DNA of 64,000 nt from positions 4,154,001 to 4,218,000 of the forward strand of contig CP064999.1 in assembly GCA_016700115.1 (NCBI GenBank), in the 5' to 3' direction. Below the pieces are notes generated by a model, which did no database searches, was not told the origin of the DNA, and saw only the letters and a program-made list of their open reading frames with translations. This stretch comes from Sphingobacteriales bacterium. Lineage in GTDB: Bacteria > Bacteroidota > Bacteroidia > Chitinophagales > UBA2359. Each line of letters opens with the position of its first letter. The stretch's first letter is position 1. Below, one piece after another: positions 17,411 to 25,986 of the stretch. The position numbers were made by a program, and so were the translations under genes.

Positions 17411-18519
17411 TACCTATTAAATTTATTGAGTGGAACAGAGAATGATTTTGCCTCACTATTTCCATAAAAATATATTTCCAAGCCACCTTCTTCGTTACGT
17501 CCAGTTACTATTCTATAATAATTTCTAGGTAGAGACTTTTCAATGTCTTTTATAGAAGGTCCAAATTCTACAGGCCCAACCATATAACGATCAAGATGCT
17601 TATAATAAAAGCGTTGTTCTTTATCGTTATATCCATGGTGATGAATATCAGAAACAACAATCCCAAATAAAACTTCAGAGTTTTTAGGGGGTTCAGATGC
17701 ACCGGGTGAACCAATATTGTCATTATAGCTGCTCCCGACATAAACGTTCTTTCCATCAATTGTATATAAATTGTTTTTGCTTTCAACTTTGGCGGGCTGA
17801 CCGATTTTACCATTACTGTCAGCTTCAAAGAAGTTGCCTGTTTGGTCACGCCTTGCATCAGACCGCAAAGCGAAACTTTTTATGCCTTCCACCATATAAC
17901 TTATACCCATGTTTCTCATATCGCCTGCCCCTTCCTTACTGTAAGAAGCATCCCTTTGCCCGCCGGTCAGTGAAAGAAACCGGTCAATATAATCGCTGCC
18001 AACCGTCGTAACAGCGTCTGGTAAATCATCATAAGAATAATGAATAAGTTTGCCTTCTTGATCATAATAAGCGGTGTTACGTCCGTCCGGGTCAACGAAA
18101 ATCACCGGATTTCCCAAAACATAGTTATACCCGTTCCAGTCATAATACTTCTCCGCCAAAGGATCAATCTGCCCCCACCTATTAATCTGTGGGTCGTACC
18201 ACCTTGCCCCGTAGTCCATCCAATGCAACCCGAAATCTTCGTTCAGTTCTTTGCCGTTGTATTGATAATTATTCCCAACCCCATCGAAGGTAGTGGATAA
18301 TTCTTGAATGGGCAAGCCGAAGGGGTAGTAATTGGTTTGTTGCAGGATTTCGGGGTCTCCGTCGTTGTCGGAGTCGGTAAAGGTGATGCGGGTGTTGCCT
18401 AAGTGGTCGCGCAGGGAGTATTCGTGGCGGAGGTTCATGCCGGACAACAGGTTGATGCGCCCTTCTTCGTGGTAGTAGGCTCTGGGGAGTTGTGGTAATT
18501 CACTTTCATCACCTCTCAA
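17410..18519 (-). CDS. RHS core with JAB/JAMM-like peptidase tip (C7)
   Basis: 369 residues and the most complete JAB-type tip of the island. After a short junction peptide (MRGDESELPQLPR) the core runs from AYYHEEGRINLL through HWMDYGARWYDP to FVDPDGRNTAYY. The tip starts with LPDAVTTVGSDYIDRFLSLT and ends in a domain with VSDIHHHGYN and GPSIKDIE. HxH followed by SxxD is the JAMM zinc pattern, seen in its standard form HSHP...GPSxxD in C11. The Gly in place of Pro after HxH is unusual, but the metal-binding residues remain. JAB toxins may cut isopeptide or peptide bonds; here the lipoprotein partner hints at an envelope target. Confidence 0.75.
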   Translation of the reverse strand: MRGDESELPQLPRAYYHEEGRINLLSGMNLRHEYSLRDHLGNTRITFTDSDNDGDPEILQQTNYYPFGLPIQELSTTFDGVGNNYQYNGKELNEDFGLHWMDYGARWYDPQINRWGQIDPLAEKYYDWNGYNYVLGNPVIFVDPDGRNTAYYDQEGKLIHYSYDDLPDAVTTVGSDYIDRFLSLTGGQRDASYSKEGAGDMRNMGISYMVEGIKSFALRSDARRDQTGNFFEADSNGKIGQPAKVESKNNLYTIDGKNVYVGSSYNDNIGSPGASEPPKNSEVLFGIVVSDIHHHGYNDKEQRFYYKHLDRYMVGPVEFGPSIKDIEKSLPRNYYRIVTGRNEEGGLEIYFYGNSEAKSFSVPLNKFNR

Positions 18520-18692
18520 AATTAGGCTTTATAATCAGTAGCTTACAAATGCTTTGAGTATTGTATTTTGTTTAGTTTTAAGCATAATGCACCGATAACC
18601 AAAGGAAAAATATAATTTTTTGCTTGGGTGTGGAAAATAAGATAAAAGATAATCCCCTTCAATTTAATCAAACGATGCTATACGCTTGTTCA

Positions 18693-19124
18693 TTATTTTT
18701 TTCTTTTTACACTCAAAATAATTTGGTTGAATTTTTCCAAATCTCTTGATGTTACATTGGAATAGCCGTAGGAAAATCCTTCTAATTTGACATGTTTCCA
18801 ATACAAATTATTTTTATCAACTCCTTCTAAGCCTATTGAGTCAGAAAGAAGTAGTTTGGCATAAAAACCCTGAATTGATTTTATGTTTTCAGAATTTATA
18901 TTTGGTAGTTCTTTCGTTTTAGTTATATAGAAAACTGAAGAGTCTGCAAACCAATATTGCCTTTCATCTTCATGTCCACCAGACCAGCCATAAAATTGAA
19001 AGCCATTTGGAATACAATAATTATATCTGTTAGGCTCGCTGTCGTAATCAACAATGTACTTATAAGTCTTATGTGTGCAAGCAAATAAGCAGCAGAGCAA
19101 GTAAAAAAACAATAAGTACTTCAT
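18693..19124 (-). CDS. lipoprotein, predicted immunity protein of cassette C8 (identical to C5)
   Basis: 143 residues, identical in sequence to the protein at 13767-14198, offset by 4926 bases. The lipobox is LFAC, Cys at residue 16. Its ATG overlaps the stop of the C8 tip by one base. Exact identity, together with only scattered single-base changes in the neighbouring DNA, means the duplication is recent or the copies are kept alike by gene conversion. Confidence 0.7.
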   Translation of the reverse strand: MKYLLFFYLLCCLFACTHKTYKYIVDYDSEPNRYNYCIPNGFQFYGWSGGHEDERQYWFADSSVFYITKTKELPNINSENIKSIQGFYAKLLLSDSIGLEGVDKNNLYWKHVKLEGFSYGYSNVTSRDLEKFNQIILSVKRKK

Positions 19125-20128
19125 TAATAAGTTGATGGTTTAATCGGTTGATTGTTTTTATCTATCATGCTTGGCCCACCTGAGCCAATGCTCTTGCCAG
19201 AAGGGTCTTGAATATCAATGTAATGTGTTCGTAGCGGTATTTTTAAATCTTGTCTTAGTATATTCTCCCTATAAACGGCTTGCCACTCACTCATCTTAAC
19301 TCCTTCATGAAATTGGTCGTTTAACATGCCGCGATTTGCATCTAATCCATGAAACATTTCATGGGCTAAATCAACAAATGGTCTTGTTGATTGATTTCCA
19401 CCTTCCTCCCAAATAGATGAACCAACGGGATTCCATTGAATGATTCCGCCAGATCCTCCTTTGAAATCAATTCCTAAATCTACTTGCGCATTGTAACTTG
19501 ACATTAATGTAGGATCTGTTTGCCATTGTTTTGCATGAGATTTCCTTACATTATCACTTTTAAATTCTGATTTACCAGATTTCCTAATCATAAAAACATT
19601 ATTTGAGGATTGCAGCTCATTTATCATTTCTGAACCTTCTTGTGATTTATTAATTGCATCCAATGCCCTCACAGTTTCCCTAAGAAATCCTTTATATGAA
19701 CCGTCTTTTCTAACACCTCTGCCTGAATAAGGATTCCCGTCTTGTCCATATAGCTTACCATTTTCATACTTTATTTTTTCATTGCCATGTGTAATCCAAA
19801 TTTCCCTTCCATCCGGGTCAATCAACTTCACCGGATTTCCCAAAACATAGTTATACCCGCTCCAAGCATAATATTTCTCCGCCAAAGGATCCACCTGCCC
19901 CCACCTGTTGATTTGCGGGTTATACCACCTTGCGCCGTAGTCCATCCAATGCAGACCGAAATCGTCGTTCAGTTCTTTGCCGTTGTACTGGTAGTTGTTC
20001 CCAACCCCATCATAAGTTTCGGATAGTTCTTCTATGGGAAGCATTTCACCCCTAAATTCACTGTAGGTCTTCTTTTCGTGCTTTGTTGGGCGAGTGTTTA
20101 TTGAGGAGGGAGTACTATGCTCGAACAT
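19124..20128 (-). CDS. RHS core with M91-like metallopeptidase tip, intact copy (C8)
   Basis: 334 residues. The ORF starts MFEHSTPSSINTRPTKHEK, a sequence unrelated to RHS, and enters the core at EMLPIEELSETYDGVG. The core end is HWMDYGARWYNP...LIDPDGREIW. The tip carries the HEMFHGLD zinc motif (HExxH) at about residues 250-257, then EWQAVYRENILRQDL as the likely third-ligand and support helix. It ends NNQPIKPSTY. Without an export domain it should be silent as a secreted toxin. It differs from C5 mainly by lacking the extra C that breaks the core there. Confidence 0.78.
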   Translation of the reverse strand: MFEHSTPSSINTRPTKHEKKTYSEFRGEMLPIEELSETYDGVGNNYQYNGKELNDDFGLHWMDYGARWYNPQINRWGQVDPLAEKYYAWSGYNYVLGNPVKLIDPDGREIWITHGNEKIKYENGKLYGQDGNPYSGRGVRKDGSYKGFLRETVRALDAINKSQEGSEMINELQSSNNVFMIRKSGKSEFKSDNVRKSHAKQWQTDPTLMSSYNAQVDLGIDFKGGSGGIIQWNPVGSSIWEEGGNQSTRPFVDLAHEMFHGLDANRGMLNDQFHEGVKMSEWQAVYRENILRQDLKIPLRTHYIDIQDPSGKSIGSGGPSMIDKNNQPIKPSTY

Positions 20129-20177
20129 ACTAACTTATTTCACCAATAGCTTAACAGTGTATACACTACTTGAATGT

Positions 20178-20495
20178 TACCAGTTCCTATATATATAAAT
20201 CGGTGTGATTACAATCAACAATATAATACATGCTATTGATAGTGCATACATTGTGAATATTGTTTTCATAATAATCGCTTCATTTCGGTTTTGAGCTTCC
20301 AACTTCCAAAAAATTATATGTGGTCAATAGAATTCTATAAGCAATAATGGAAAGAAAAGCATTTTTTAGAATATAAACAACTATGCTTCCTTCTGCTGGA
20401 ACATCCCCCTCACTAAGTCGCTTGTCAAGAATGGCTCCAATACTTTGTGTAATAAACAACAAAATAATTATTATTATCAGTATCATTTCAATCAT
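20178..20495 (-). pseudogene. membrane immunity gene of C9, frameshifted
   Basis: This is the copy of the C6 membrane immunity gene. A run of six A (20308-20313; five in the intact copy) shifts the frame, so the protein would end after 71 residues (TYNFLEVGSSKPK) and lose the last membrane segment. The paired toxin copy is also frameshifted. Confidence 0.7.
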
Positions 20496-20501
20496 AAAAA
20501 A

Positions 20502-21528
20502 TTATTTAATTGGATTTACAGTGAATTTTATTCCAATAATTGTATTGAAACCGATTCTTCTTTCTTCTATTTTTGTACTTAAGCCATGTGTATTCCTACT
20601 CGGTCCCATAATACCATGTGCCTGTCCTATCATTGACCCTAAATTAGCTCCAACTTCATAGCTTAACGTTTCTCCCATTCGATTTAGTGGACCACTAAAA
20701 TTAAGTTCAGATCCACCACCCAATCCATTTTTTGCCTTCTGCAAATACATTCATTTGTATATTAGAAGCACTTATGCCATTCGCTCCATTTGCTAAACTC
20801 AAATTTAATAATTCTACATTCCCTCCGACCTGAACATCCGTTTTACCCAACGAAAACCCTAACTGAGGCCCAATGCTGAATTCCAAACCAACATCATAGC
20901 CCATATACTCACTTAACTTTTCTCCAAATCTGACGCTTCTGCTTCCCCCGATTTCCACACCCGGCAGTTCATTGGAAGTAGTACCGTCATTATTGCCCCG
21001 CACATAGTTACCAAGCGCATCAACACCTTCAATTGTGTTGCCTTCGTTCCACCATCTGGTATTATTTTCATCTACATGGGCTGTTACATCTTCATCTCGC
21101 CATTGCGCCTCTCCTGTTATTTCGTTCACATACCAAGGCTTTCTACCATCGGGGTCTGTATGTTTCAGGGGGTTGTTATATGTGTAATTATACCCGTTCC
21201 AAGCATAAAACTTCTCCGCCAAAGGATCCACCTGCCCCCACCTGTTGATTTGCGGGTTATACCACCTTGCCCCGTAGTCCATCCAGTGCAGACCGAAATC
21301 GTCGTTCAGTTCTTTGCCGTTGTATTGGTAGTTGTTCCCAACCCCGTCAAAAGTTTCGGATAGTTCTTCTATGGGCAGGCCGAAAGGGTAGTAAGTTGTT
21401 TGTTGCAGGATTTCGGCCGTTCCGTCGTCGTCGGAGTCGGTGAAACAGATGCGGGTGTTGCATTTCATTTTTATAAAAAATTCTATAATACAAATCTTAA
21501 AACCACTAACAGTTTTGGTTAGCAACAA
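20502..21528 (-). pseudogene. RHS core with glycine-rich tip, frameshifted inside the tip (C9)
   Basis: The core (NTRICFTDSDDDG to HTDPDGRKPW) and the first two thirds of the tip are open to 20707. A two-base loss in a T run (six T at 20728-20733, eight in C6) then shifts the frame and separates the last 80 or so residues (20502-20750 frame, ending FTVNPIK). The 5' junction MKCNTRICF, after a leader, is the same breakpoint as in C2 (10262-11248). Joining the intact parts of C6 and C9 would rebuild a complete gene. Confidence 0.65.
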
Positions 21529-21644
21529 CTAAATCATTGACAAAGACGATGAAAGTAGTTTCTTCCTGTGCATTGGCTACTTCGTTAAAATAAATTACAA
21601 ACATTTCTATAATAAAAGCATTCGTATCTTTGCGGGTACCTGCT

Positions 21645-22271
21645 TTATTTATTTTGCAAATCAAAATCTGAAGTTTCTATCTCTGCCAGATTTTCAAGTC
21701 TGACATTAGTGATCTTGTTTTTTTTCAATACTTCAGCAACTCTGTTTGTTACGATTGTTCCGAAGTACTTTTCGGGTAGAAAAAAATCGCTGCCGTCCCA
21801 TTTATCTAAACCGACATGCAAACCTTTGTAGTATTTGCCCAATGGTGCATTGGGAACAAGCCTTTTTTCTATTATTTCCGATTTGTTGTAATCTATCTCG
21901 CCACACCTGCCCGTAATTGACAAACCGTGATAGCCTTCTATTTCCTTCCCTTGTTTGTCTAATACCTTCGCTTCAAAGGTTTTCCAACCTGTTAAGCCAT
22001 TTTCTTCTAAGATAGTTTTCATCTTATCGGATATGAGATACAGGCATGCCCAACCTGTATCTAAAACATCTTCCAACTTCTTCCCATATTCCTGCTTAAA
22101 TATTACAGGAAAAGAAATGTCTGAGTAATCACCTTGAACTAACCTTAACTCATCATAAAAATATTTTTTATTGGGGTCAATAGGATGAAACTCTTTTAAA
22201 CCGATTGGATGGGCCTGAACAGTTGATAAAGATAATTTACTTCCAAAACTATAAAAATTTTTAGTTTTCAT
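21645..22271 (-). CDS. predicted cytosolic immunity protein of cassette C10 (Imm11/DUF1629-like)
   Basis: 208 residues, no signal peptide. PNKKYFYDELRLVQGDYSDI, DTGWACLYLISDKMKTILEE, GWKTFEAKVLDKQGKEIEGY and PEKYFGTIVTNRVAEVLKK have the layout of Imm11/DUF1629-type proteins that stand beside AHH/DUF2380-type toxins; the family call is tentative. It begins 9 bases after the stop of the HNH-type tip C10. Both genes are open, so this is one of the few intact pairs. Confidence 0.6.
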   Translation of the reverse strand: MKTKNFYSFGSKLSLSTVQAHPIGLKEFHPIDPNKKYFYDELRLVQGDYSDISFPVIFKQEYGKKLEDVLDTGWACLYLISDKMKTILEENGLTGWKTFEAKVLDKQGKEIEGYHGLSITGRCGEIDYNKSEIIEKRLVPNAPLGKYYKGLHVGLDKWDGSDFFLPEKYFGTIVTNRVAEVLKKNKITNVRLENLAEIETSDFDLQNK

Positions 22272-22280
22272 TTTTAAAAA

Positions 22281-23612
22281 TTAAAAATTTACGGGTATAC
22301 CATATTGTTGCATTAATTGTCGCCCTTTGTCCAATATTTGAGATTGAGTTGGATTGTTTTTGAAAAATTGTTTCCAAACCTCATTGTAACCCGAAGCGTT
22401 TTTTAAATGACTTGACGTTTGCCACCACACCCCAAATTTTGGGTCATGAATATTTATGCCGGCTTTAGAAAATTGATTAGCAAACTTTTGTGGAAAAACG
22501 TGATGAGCATGCGAGTTGGCAGGTATGTTTCCTGTCAATTGCCCTAAGTTATGCCTGAAATTACTCTTTGTAAAAGACTTGAAAAGTGAAGTACTGCCCT
22601 TAGCGGCTTCATCCGCAAAGTTGCCACCCGTTTTGAAAAGTCTTGACCCGCCGAACAATTTTCCTAACGGCATAGCTAATCCTTCAAGCGTATAGTCTTG
22701 CTCTATTGCTCCGCTTGACCCGGTAAAGGGTTGCCATGTATTTGAATTTGGGGTAATTTCCTTTGCCGTTACGACTTCCCCGCTTTCCGACCATCTGTAA
22801 GTCGAGGCATTTATGTTTAGCGTTTCCCTAGAACCATCCTCTCCCGTCTGCATTATCCGAGTTTGCGATTCTATGGAGAAAACTTTCTTGCCATCCTCCC
22901 AACTCTTATTTATCTTGCCCGACATTTCGTGTTCCTTGCGATATGCTTTCGCTTCCTTGCGGGTTTCAAATAATCCTAAAGGGTCTGTATTGAGTATCGG
23001 ATTATTGAAGGAGAACCTGTAAGGTGACCATTCGGGAGCAAGTTCTGCCATCGGGTCTGTCTGCCACCACCGCCCCGTTTGAGGGTCAAGGGTTCTAAAC
23101 TGTGCGTGATTGACGTGAAGCCCGAAATCTTCTATTAGCTCAATGCCGTTGTATTGGTAGTTGTTCCCAACCCCGTCAAAAGTTTCGGATAGTTCTTCTA
23201 TGGGCAGGCCGAAAGGGTAGTAAGTTGTTTGTTGCAGGATTTCGGGGTCTCCGTCGTTGTCGGAGTCGGTGAAACAGATGCGGGTGTTGCCCAAGTGGTC
23301 GCGCAGGGAGTATTCGTGGCGGAGGTTCATGCCGGGCAGCAGGTTGATGCGTCCTTCTTCGTGGTGGTAGGCTTCGGGGGTGTTGTCGTAGTATTCTACC
23401 GAACCTATATAATCGCGTTTGTCGCAGTTGGTCGGCAGGGGTTCAGATGGAGGCATGCTTTCGGCGGGATTGGTGAACGTGGGCGGTATCAGGCGTTTGA
23501 TAAATTGTTTTGTCAGACAACTCTTGAATACCATGTGTTTAGAGTTCTTGAATCCCAATAAACTCTGAATATCTGAACGAGAAGATAGCAATGATGTACT
23601 CATAAAATCCAA
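22281..23612 (-). CDS. RHS core, pretoxin linker and HNH (AHH/DUF2380-like) nuclease tip (C10)
   Basis: 443 residues, intact. The opening MDFMSTSLLSSRSDIQSLL is shared with C6. Then come the proline-rich FTNPAESMPPSEP segment, the HVNHAQFRTLDP-type core and the linker common to C4 and C12 (FETRKEAKAY... GGNFADE). The tip of about 110 residues has NSHAHHVFPQKFANQF, AGINIHDPKFGVWW and SSHLKNASGYNEVWKQFF, the His-rich pattern of AHH/DUF2380-type HNH nucleases, with HH and the later H as likely metal and catalytic ligands. DNA or RNA cleavage in the cytoplasm is expected from the family. Confidence 0.8.
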   Translation of the reverse strand: MDFMSTSLLSSRSDIQSLLGFKNSKHMVFKSCLTKQFIKRLIPPTFTNPAESMPPSEPLPTNCDKRDYIGSVEYYDNTPEAYHHEEGRINLLPGMNLRHEYSLRDHLGNTRICFTDSDNDGDPEILQQTTYYPFGLPIEELSETFDGVGNNYQYNGIELIEDFGLHVNHAQFRTLDPQTGRWWQTDPMAELAPEWSPYRFSFNNPILNTDPLGLFETRKEAKAYRKEHEMSGKINKSWEDGKKVFSIESQTRIMQTGEDGSRETLNINASTYRWSESGEVVTAKEITPNSNTWQPFTGSSGAIEQDYTLEGLAMPLGKLFGGSRLFKTGGNFADEAAKGSTSLFKSFTKSNFRHNLGQLTGNIPANSHAHHVFPQKFANQFSKAGINIHDPKFGVWWQTSSHLKNASGYNEVWKQFFKNNPTQSQILDKGRQLMQQYGIPVNF

Positions 23613-23647
23613 CTATACCACTACATTCATAATGTTCCGAAGTTCCT

Positions 23648-24163
23648 CTATCGGCAGTTTATATTTTCTCTAAGCCACACATTTACAAACTGTCGATTAT
23701 TGGCAACATAATCTTTTAGAATACTATAATCAAAATTGTCTTTGTTAAAATAAATTGATCCTTGAAACATTAGCGTTAATTTGTTTTTAACGAAAGCGGC
23801 CTGCGTATATATATCGGGGAATTCGGGGCTTACGCAATAACCTTCATGATAATATTCGAAATACAAGAACATAGTATCGTTTTGAATTATTTTGTGTTGA
23901 ACGACAATATCCAAAAGTAATAATGAAGGAACTTCCATATTTTCTATATACCCGTATTCATCTAAAGATTGACAACCCCTATTATATACAGGTTGAACAA
24001 CATACATTCCGTTTGTAGTACGTTTTTGTTTTCGTTCACAATAAATAAGCTTTCTATACGCTTCCAATTTAAACTGACATTCAATATCTTTAGACACCAA
24101 GTTTGTGCTTTTCCGACAACTTAAAAACAACATAATGCTTAACAACGCTAATATAATTTTCAT
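23648..24163 (-). CDS. lipoprotein, predicted immunity protein of cassette C11
   Basis: 171 residues, lipoprotein signal MKIILALLSIMLFLSC (Cys 16). It is homologous along its whole length to the C7 immunity protein but clearly diverged in the middle (KQKRTTNGMYVVQPVYNRG against the C7 version) and C-terminus, so the two may have different specificities. It lies directly after the C11 JAB-like tip, whose original stop would overlap this ATG by one base. Confidence 0.68.
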   Translation of the reverse strand: MKIILALLSIMLFLSCRKSTNLVSKDIECQFKLEAYRKLIYCERKQKRTTNGMYVVQPVYNRGCQSLDEYGYIENMEVPSLLLLDIVVQHKIIQNDTMFLYFEYYHEGYCVSPEFPDIYTQAAFVKNKLTLMFQGSIYFNKDNFDYSILKDYVANNRQFVNVWLRENINCR

Positions 24164-25081
24164 TACCTATTAAATTTATTGAGTGGAACAGAGAATGATT
24201 TTGCCTCGCTATTTCCATAAAAATATATTTCCAAGCCTCCTTCTTTGTTACGTCCGGTTACTATTCTATAATAATTTCTAGGTTTGAGATTTCAAGATAT
24301 CTTGAGTAGATGGGCCAAATTCAGCAGGTCCCGTCCCATACGTCCCATCATCCTTATAATAAAATAGTTGATTTCTATTATTATATGGATGACTATGGAT
24401 ATCAGAAACAATAGTACCAAATAAAACCTCAGAATTTTTAGGGGATTCAGACGCACCATGCGAACCTATATTGTCGTTATAGCTACTCCCAACATAAACG
24501 TTCTTTCCGTCAATTGTATATAAATTGTTTTTGCTTTCAACTTTGGCGGGCTGACCTATTTTACCGTTACTGTCAGCTTCAAAGAAGTTGCCTGTTTGAT
24601 CACGTCTGGCATCGGACCGCAAAGCGAAACTTTTTATGCCTTCCACCATATAGCTTACACCCATGTTTCTCATATCGCTTGCCCCCTCCTTACTGTAAGA
24701 AGCATCCCTTTGCCCGCCAGTCAGGGAATGAATCCTGTCAATATTTTCGCTGCCGACCGTCGTAACAGCGTCTGGTAAATCATCATAAGAATAATGAATA
24801 AGTTTGCCGTCTTGATCATAATAAGCGGTGTTACGCCCATCAGGATCAACAAAAATCATAGGATTATTAGCAACATAAGCATAAGGACATATATTCACAT
24901 ACTTCTCTGCCAATGGATCCACCTGCCCCCACCTGTTGATTTGCGGGTTATACCACCTTGCGCCGTAGTCCATCCAATGCAATCCGAAATCTTCGTTCAG
25001 TTCTTTGCCGTTGTATTGATAGTTGTTAGCCTCTACCCCAACAGATGCCTCAAAATTAGGAGAAAGTTTTGGAATGGGCAA
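24163..25081 (-). pseudogene. RHS core with JAB/JAMM-like peptidase tip, frameshifted near its end (C11)
   Basis: Open from 25081 (MPIPKLSPNFEASVGVEAN) to 24278. The core is of the HWMDYGARWYNP type and the tip is related to C7. It has the standard JAMM signature IVSDIHSHPYN and GPSTQDI. After ILKSQT an extra base (CAAACC for CTACC) shifts the frame; in the other frame the sequence continues like the C7 end (RNYYRIVTGRN... PLNKFNR) to TAATG at 24163-24165. So the catalytic residues are kept and only the last 38 or so residues are lost. The core starts at the same element-linked breakpoint as C1 and C13. Confidence 0.7.
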
Positions 25082-25088
25082 GCCTTGT

Positions 25089-25123
25089 TACCCCTAAATC
25101 CCCTGCAGGGGACTTTTTGCTTG
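25089..25123 (+). repeat. palindromic island element (forward)
   Basis: TACCCCTAAAT, CCCCTGCAGGGG, ACTTTTTGCTTG, directly at the 5' end of the C11 core on the minus strand. Confidence 0.85.
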
Positions 25124-25175
25124 CTTTGTAGCAACTTGTTGGGTTATATTGAGCGGTTCTCCGGTTGGTTAAGTT

Positions 25176-25265
25176 TTATTTTTTGGTATTGGTGGCGTTA
25201 TAGTAGTCTATGATGTCTAAAGAGGCTTGGGTAGGGGTGGTGCGGATGTGAATTATATAATAGTT
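25176..25265 (-). other. short coding-like fragment of unknown origin
   Basis: A 29-codon open stretch on the minus strand reads NYYIIHIRTTPTQASLDIID then YYNATNTKK and stop. It looks like the end of a real protein, but I cannot name it. It lies between cassette C12 and the element at 25089, back to back with an HTH-regulator tail, so the spot has collected debris from other genes. Confidence 0.25.
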
Positions 25266-25267
25266 CT

Positions 25268-25402
25268 ATGTTGGAAAAAGTAAAAGCCATTGAAGCCCTT
25301 AGCGTTGAAGAAAAGAAAACCGTGTTTTCTATTGTAGATGCCTTTGCTGGTAAGAAAAAATTAAAGGATGCCCTTAGTAGCGTTCTCTCTGATGTAAAAT
25401 AA
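25268..25402 (+). pseudogene. C-terminal tail of an XRE-family regulator
   Basis: The only plus-strand coding fragment in the island: 44 residues, MLEKVKAIEALSVEEKKTVF then IVDAFAGKKKLKDALSSVL. This matches the leucine-rich C-terminal tail of XRE-type HTH regulators in Bacteroidota; the HTH domain itself is missing. It is followed at once by a strong hairpin. I read it as a remnant left when the cassettes were inserted or rearranged. Confidence 0.5.
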
Positions 25403-25424
25403 CAAAGCCCCGTGAGGGGCTTTG
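25403..25424. terminator. bidirectional rho-independent terminator
   Basis: CAAAGCCCC-GTGA-GGGGCTTTG, a 9-pair stem with a 4-base loop and T-rich flanks on both sides. It can end the HTH tail transcript on the plus strand and the C12 immunity gene on the minus strand, whose stop is 3 bases away. Confidence 0.75.
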
Positions 25425-25426
25425 AT

Positions 25427-25975
25427 TTATAAACTTTGTTGTTCTCGGCTTTGCTCTAAAGCTTCCAAAATATATTCTCCTGGAAAGCCTTTTGATTTCA
25501 ACCATTCCAATTTGGACTTATTCTGTGATAAAATTTGTTCGGCTAAATGTGAAGCTAATTTTTCTCCAAGACTGAACCGATAAGCCCACTCATACAAAAC
25601 ATTATCTTTTTCTATTTCGTGTGCCATTTTTTGCATTTGAAAAGCTTGCTTTTCTTCTGTTGGCTTAAAATCGTCATCCACTCCAAAGTACCATTCAGCT
25701 ATGTAAAGAATTTTACCTATAAAAAATGAATACTCTGGATTGTTTGAAAATTTCAAGTATGAAATATCAAAATAAGACTTTAATAAACTCGCTAAAAAAT
25801 CGTGTTCTAATTCTGGGTAATCTTCTTCAACTAAAATATTATGAAGCAAGTAGATTGCTCTTATATACGCTTCAACATCATCAGGATTGTCTTTAATCAC
25901 TTTCTGGATAAGCTCAACAGCCAATTTATAATCCTTACGATGTTCCAACTCAATTAAATGTTCTTTCCAATTCAT
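25427..25975 (-). CDS. helical, TPR-like cytosolic immunity protein of cassette C12
   Basis: 182 residues, all-helical in appearance and without signal peptide. DYKLAVELIQKVIKDNPDDV followed by EAYIRAIYLLHNIL is TPR-like; the rest (EYSFFIGKILYIAEWYFG, LSQNKSKLEWLKSKGFPGEY) forms further helices. It begins 11 bases after the C12 tip and ends against a strong terminator, so the pair forms a closed unit. Its role as immunity is inferred from position. Confidence 0.6.
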   Translation of the reverse strand: MNWKEHLIELEHRKDYKLAVELIQKVIKDNPDDVEAYIRAIYLLHNILVEEDYPELEHDFLASLLKSYFDISYLKFSNNPEYSFFIGKILYIAEWYFGVDDDFKPTEEKQAFQMQKMAHEIEKDNVLYEWAYRFSLGEKLASHLAEQILSQNKSKLEWLKSKGFPGEYILEALEQSREQQSL

Positions 25976-25986
25976 AATCTATTGTT

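Noticed and set aside
23229..23561. Plus-strand frames rich in Val/Gly opposite the RHS core (for example MLQDFGVSVVVGVGETDAGV)
   Set aside because: Antisense shadows of the GC-rich core; the coding strand is clear from RHS motifs.
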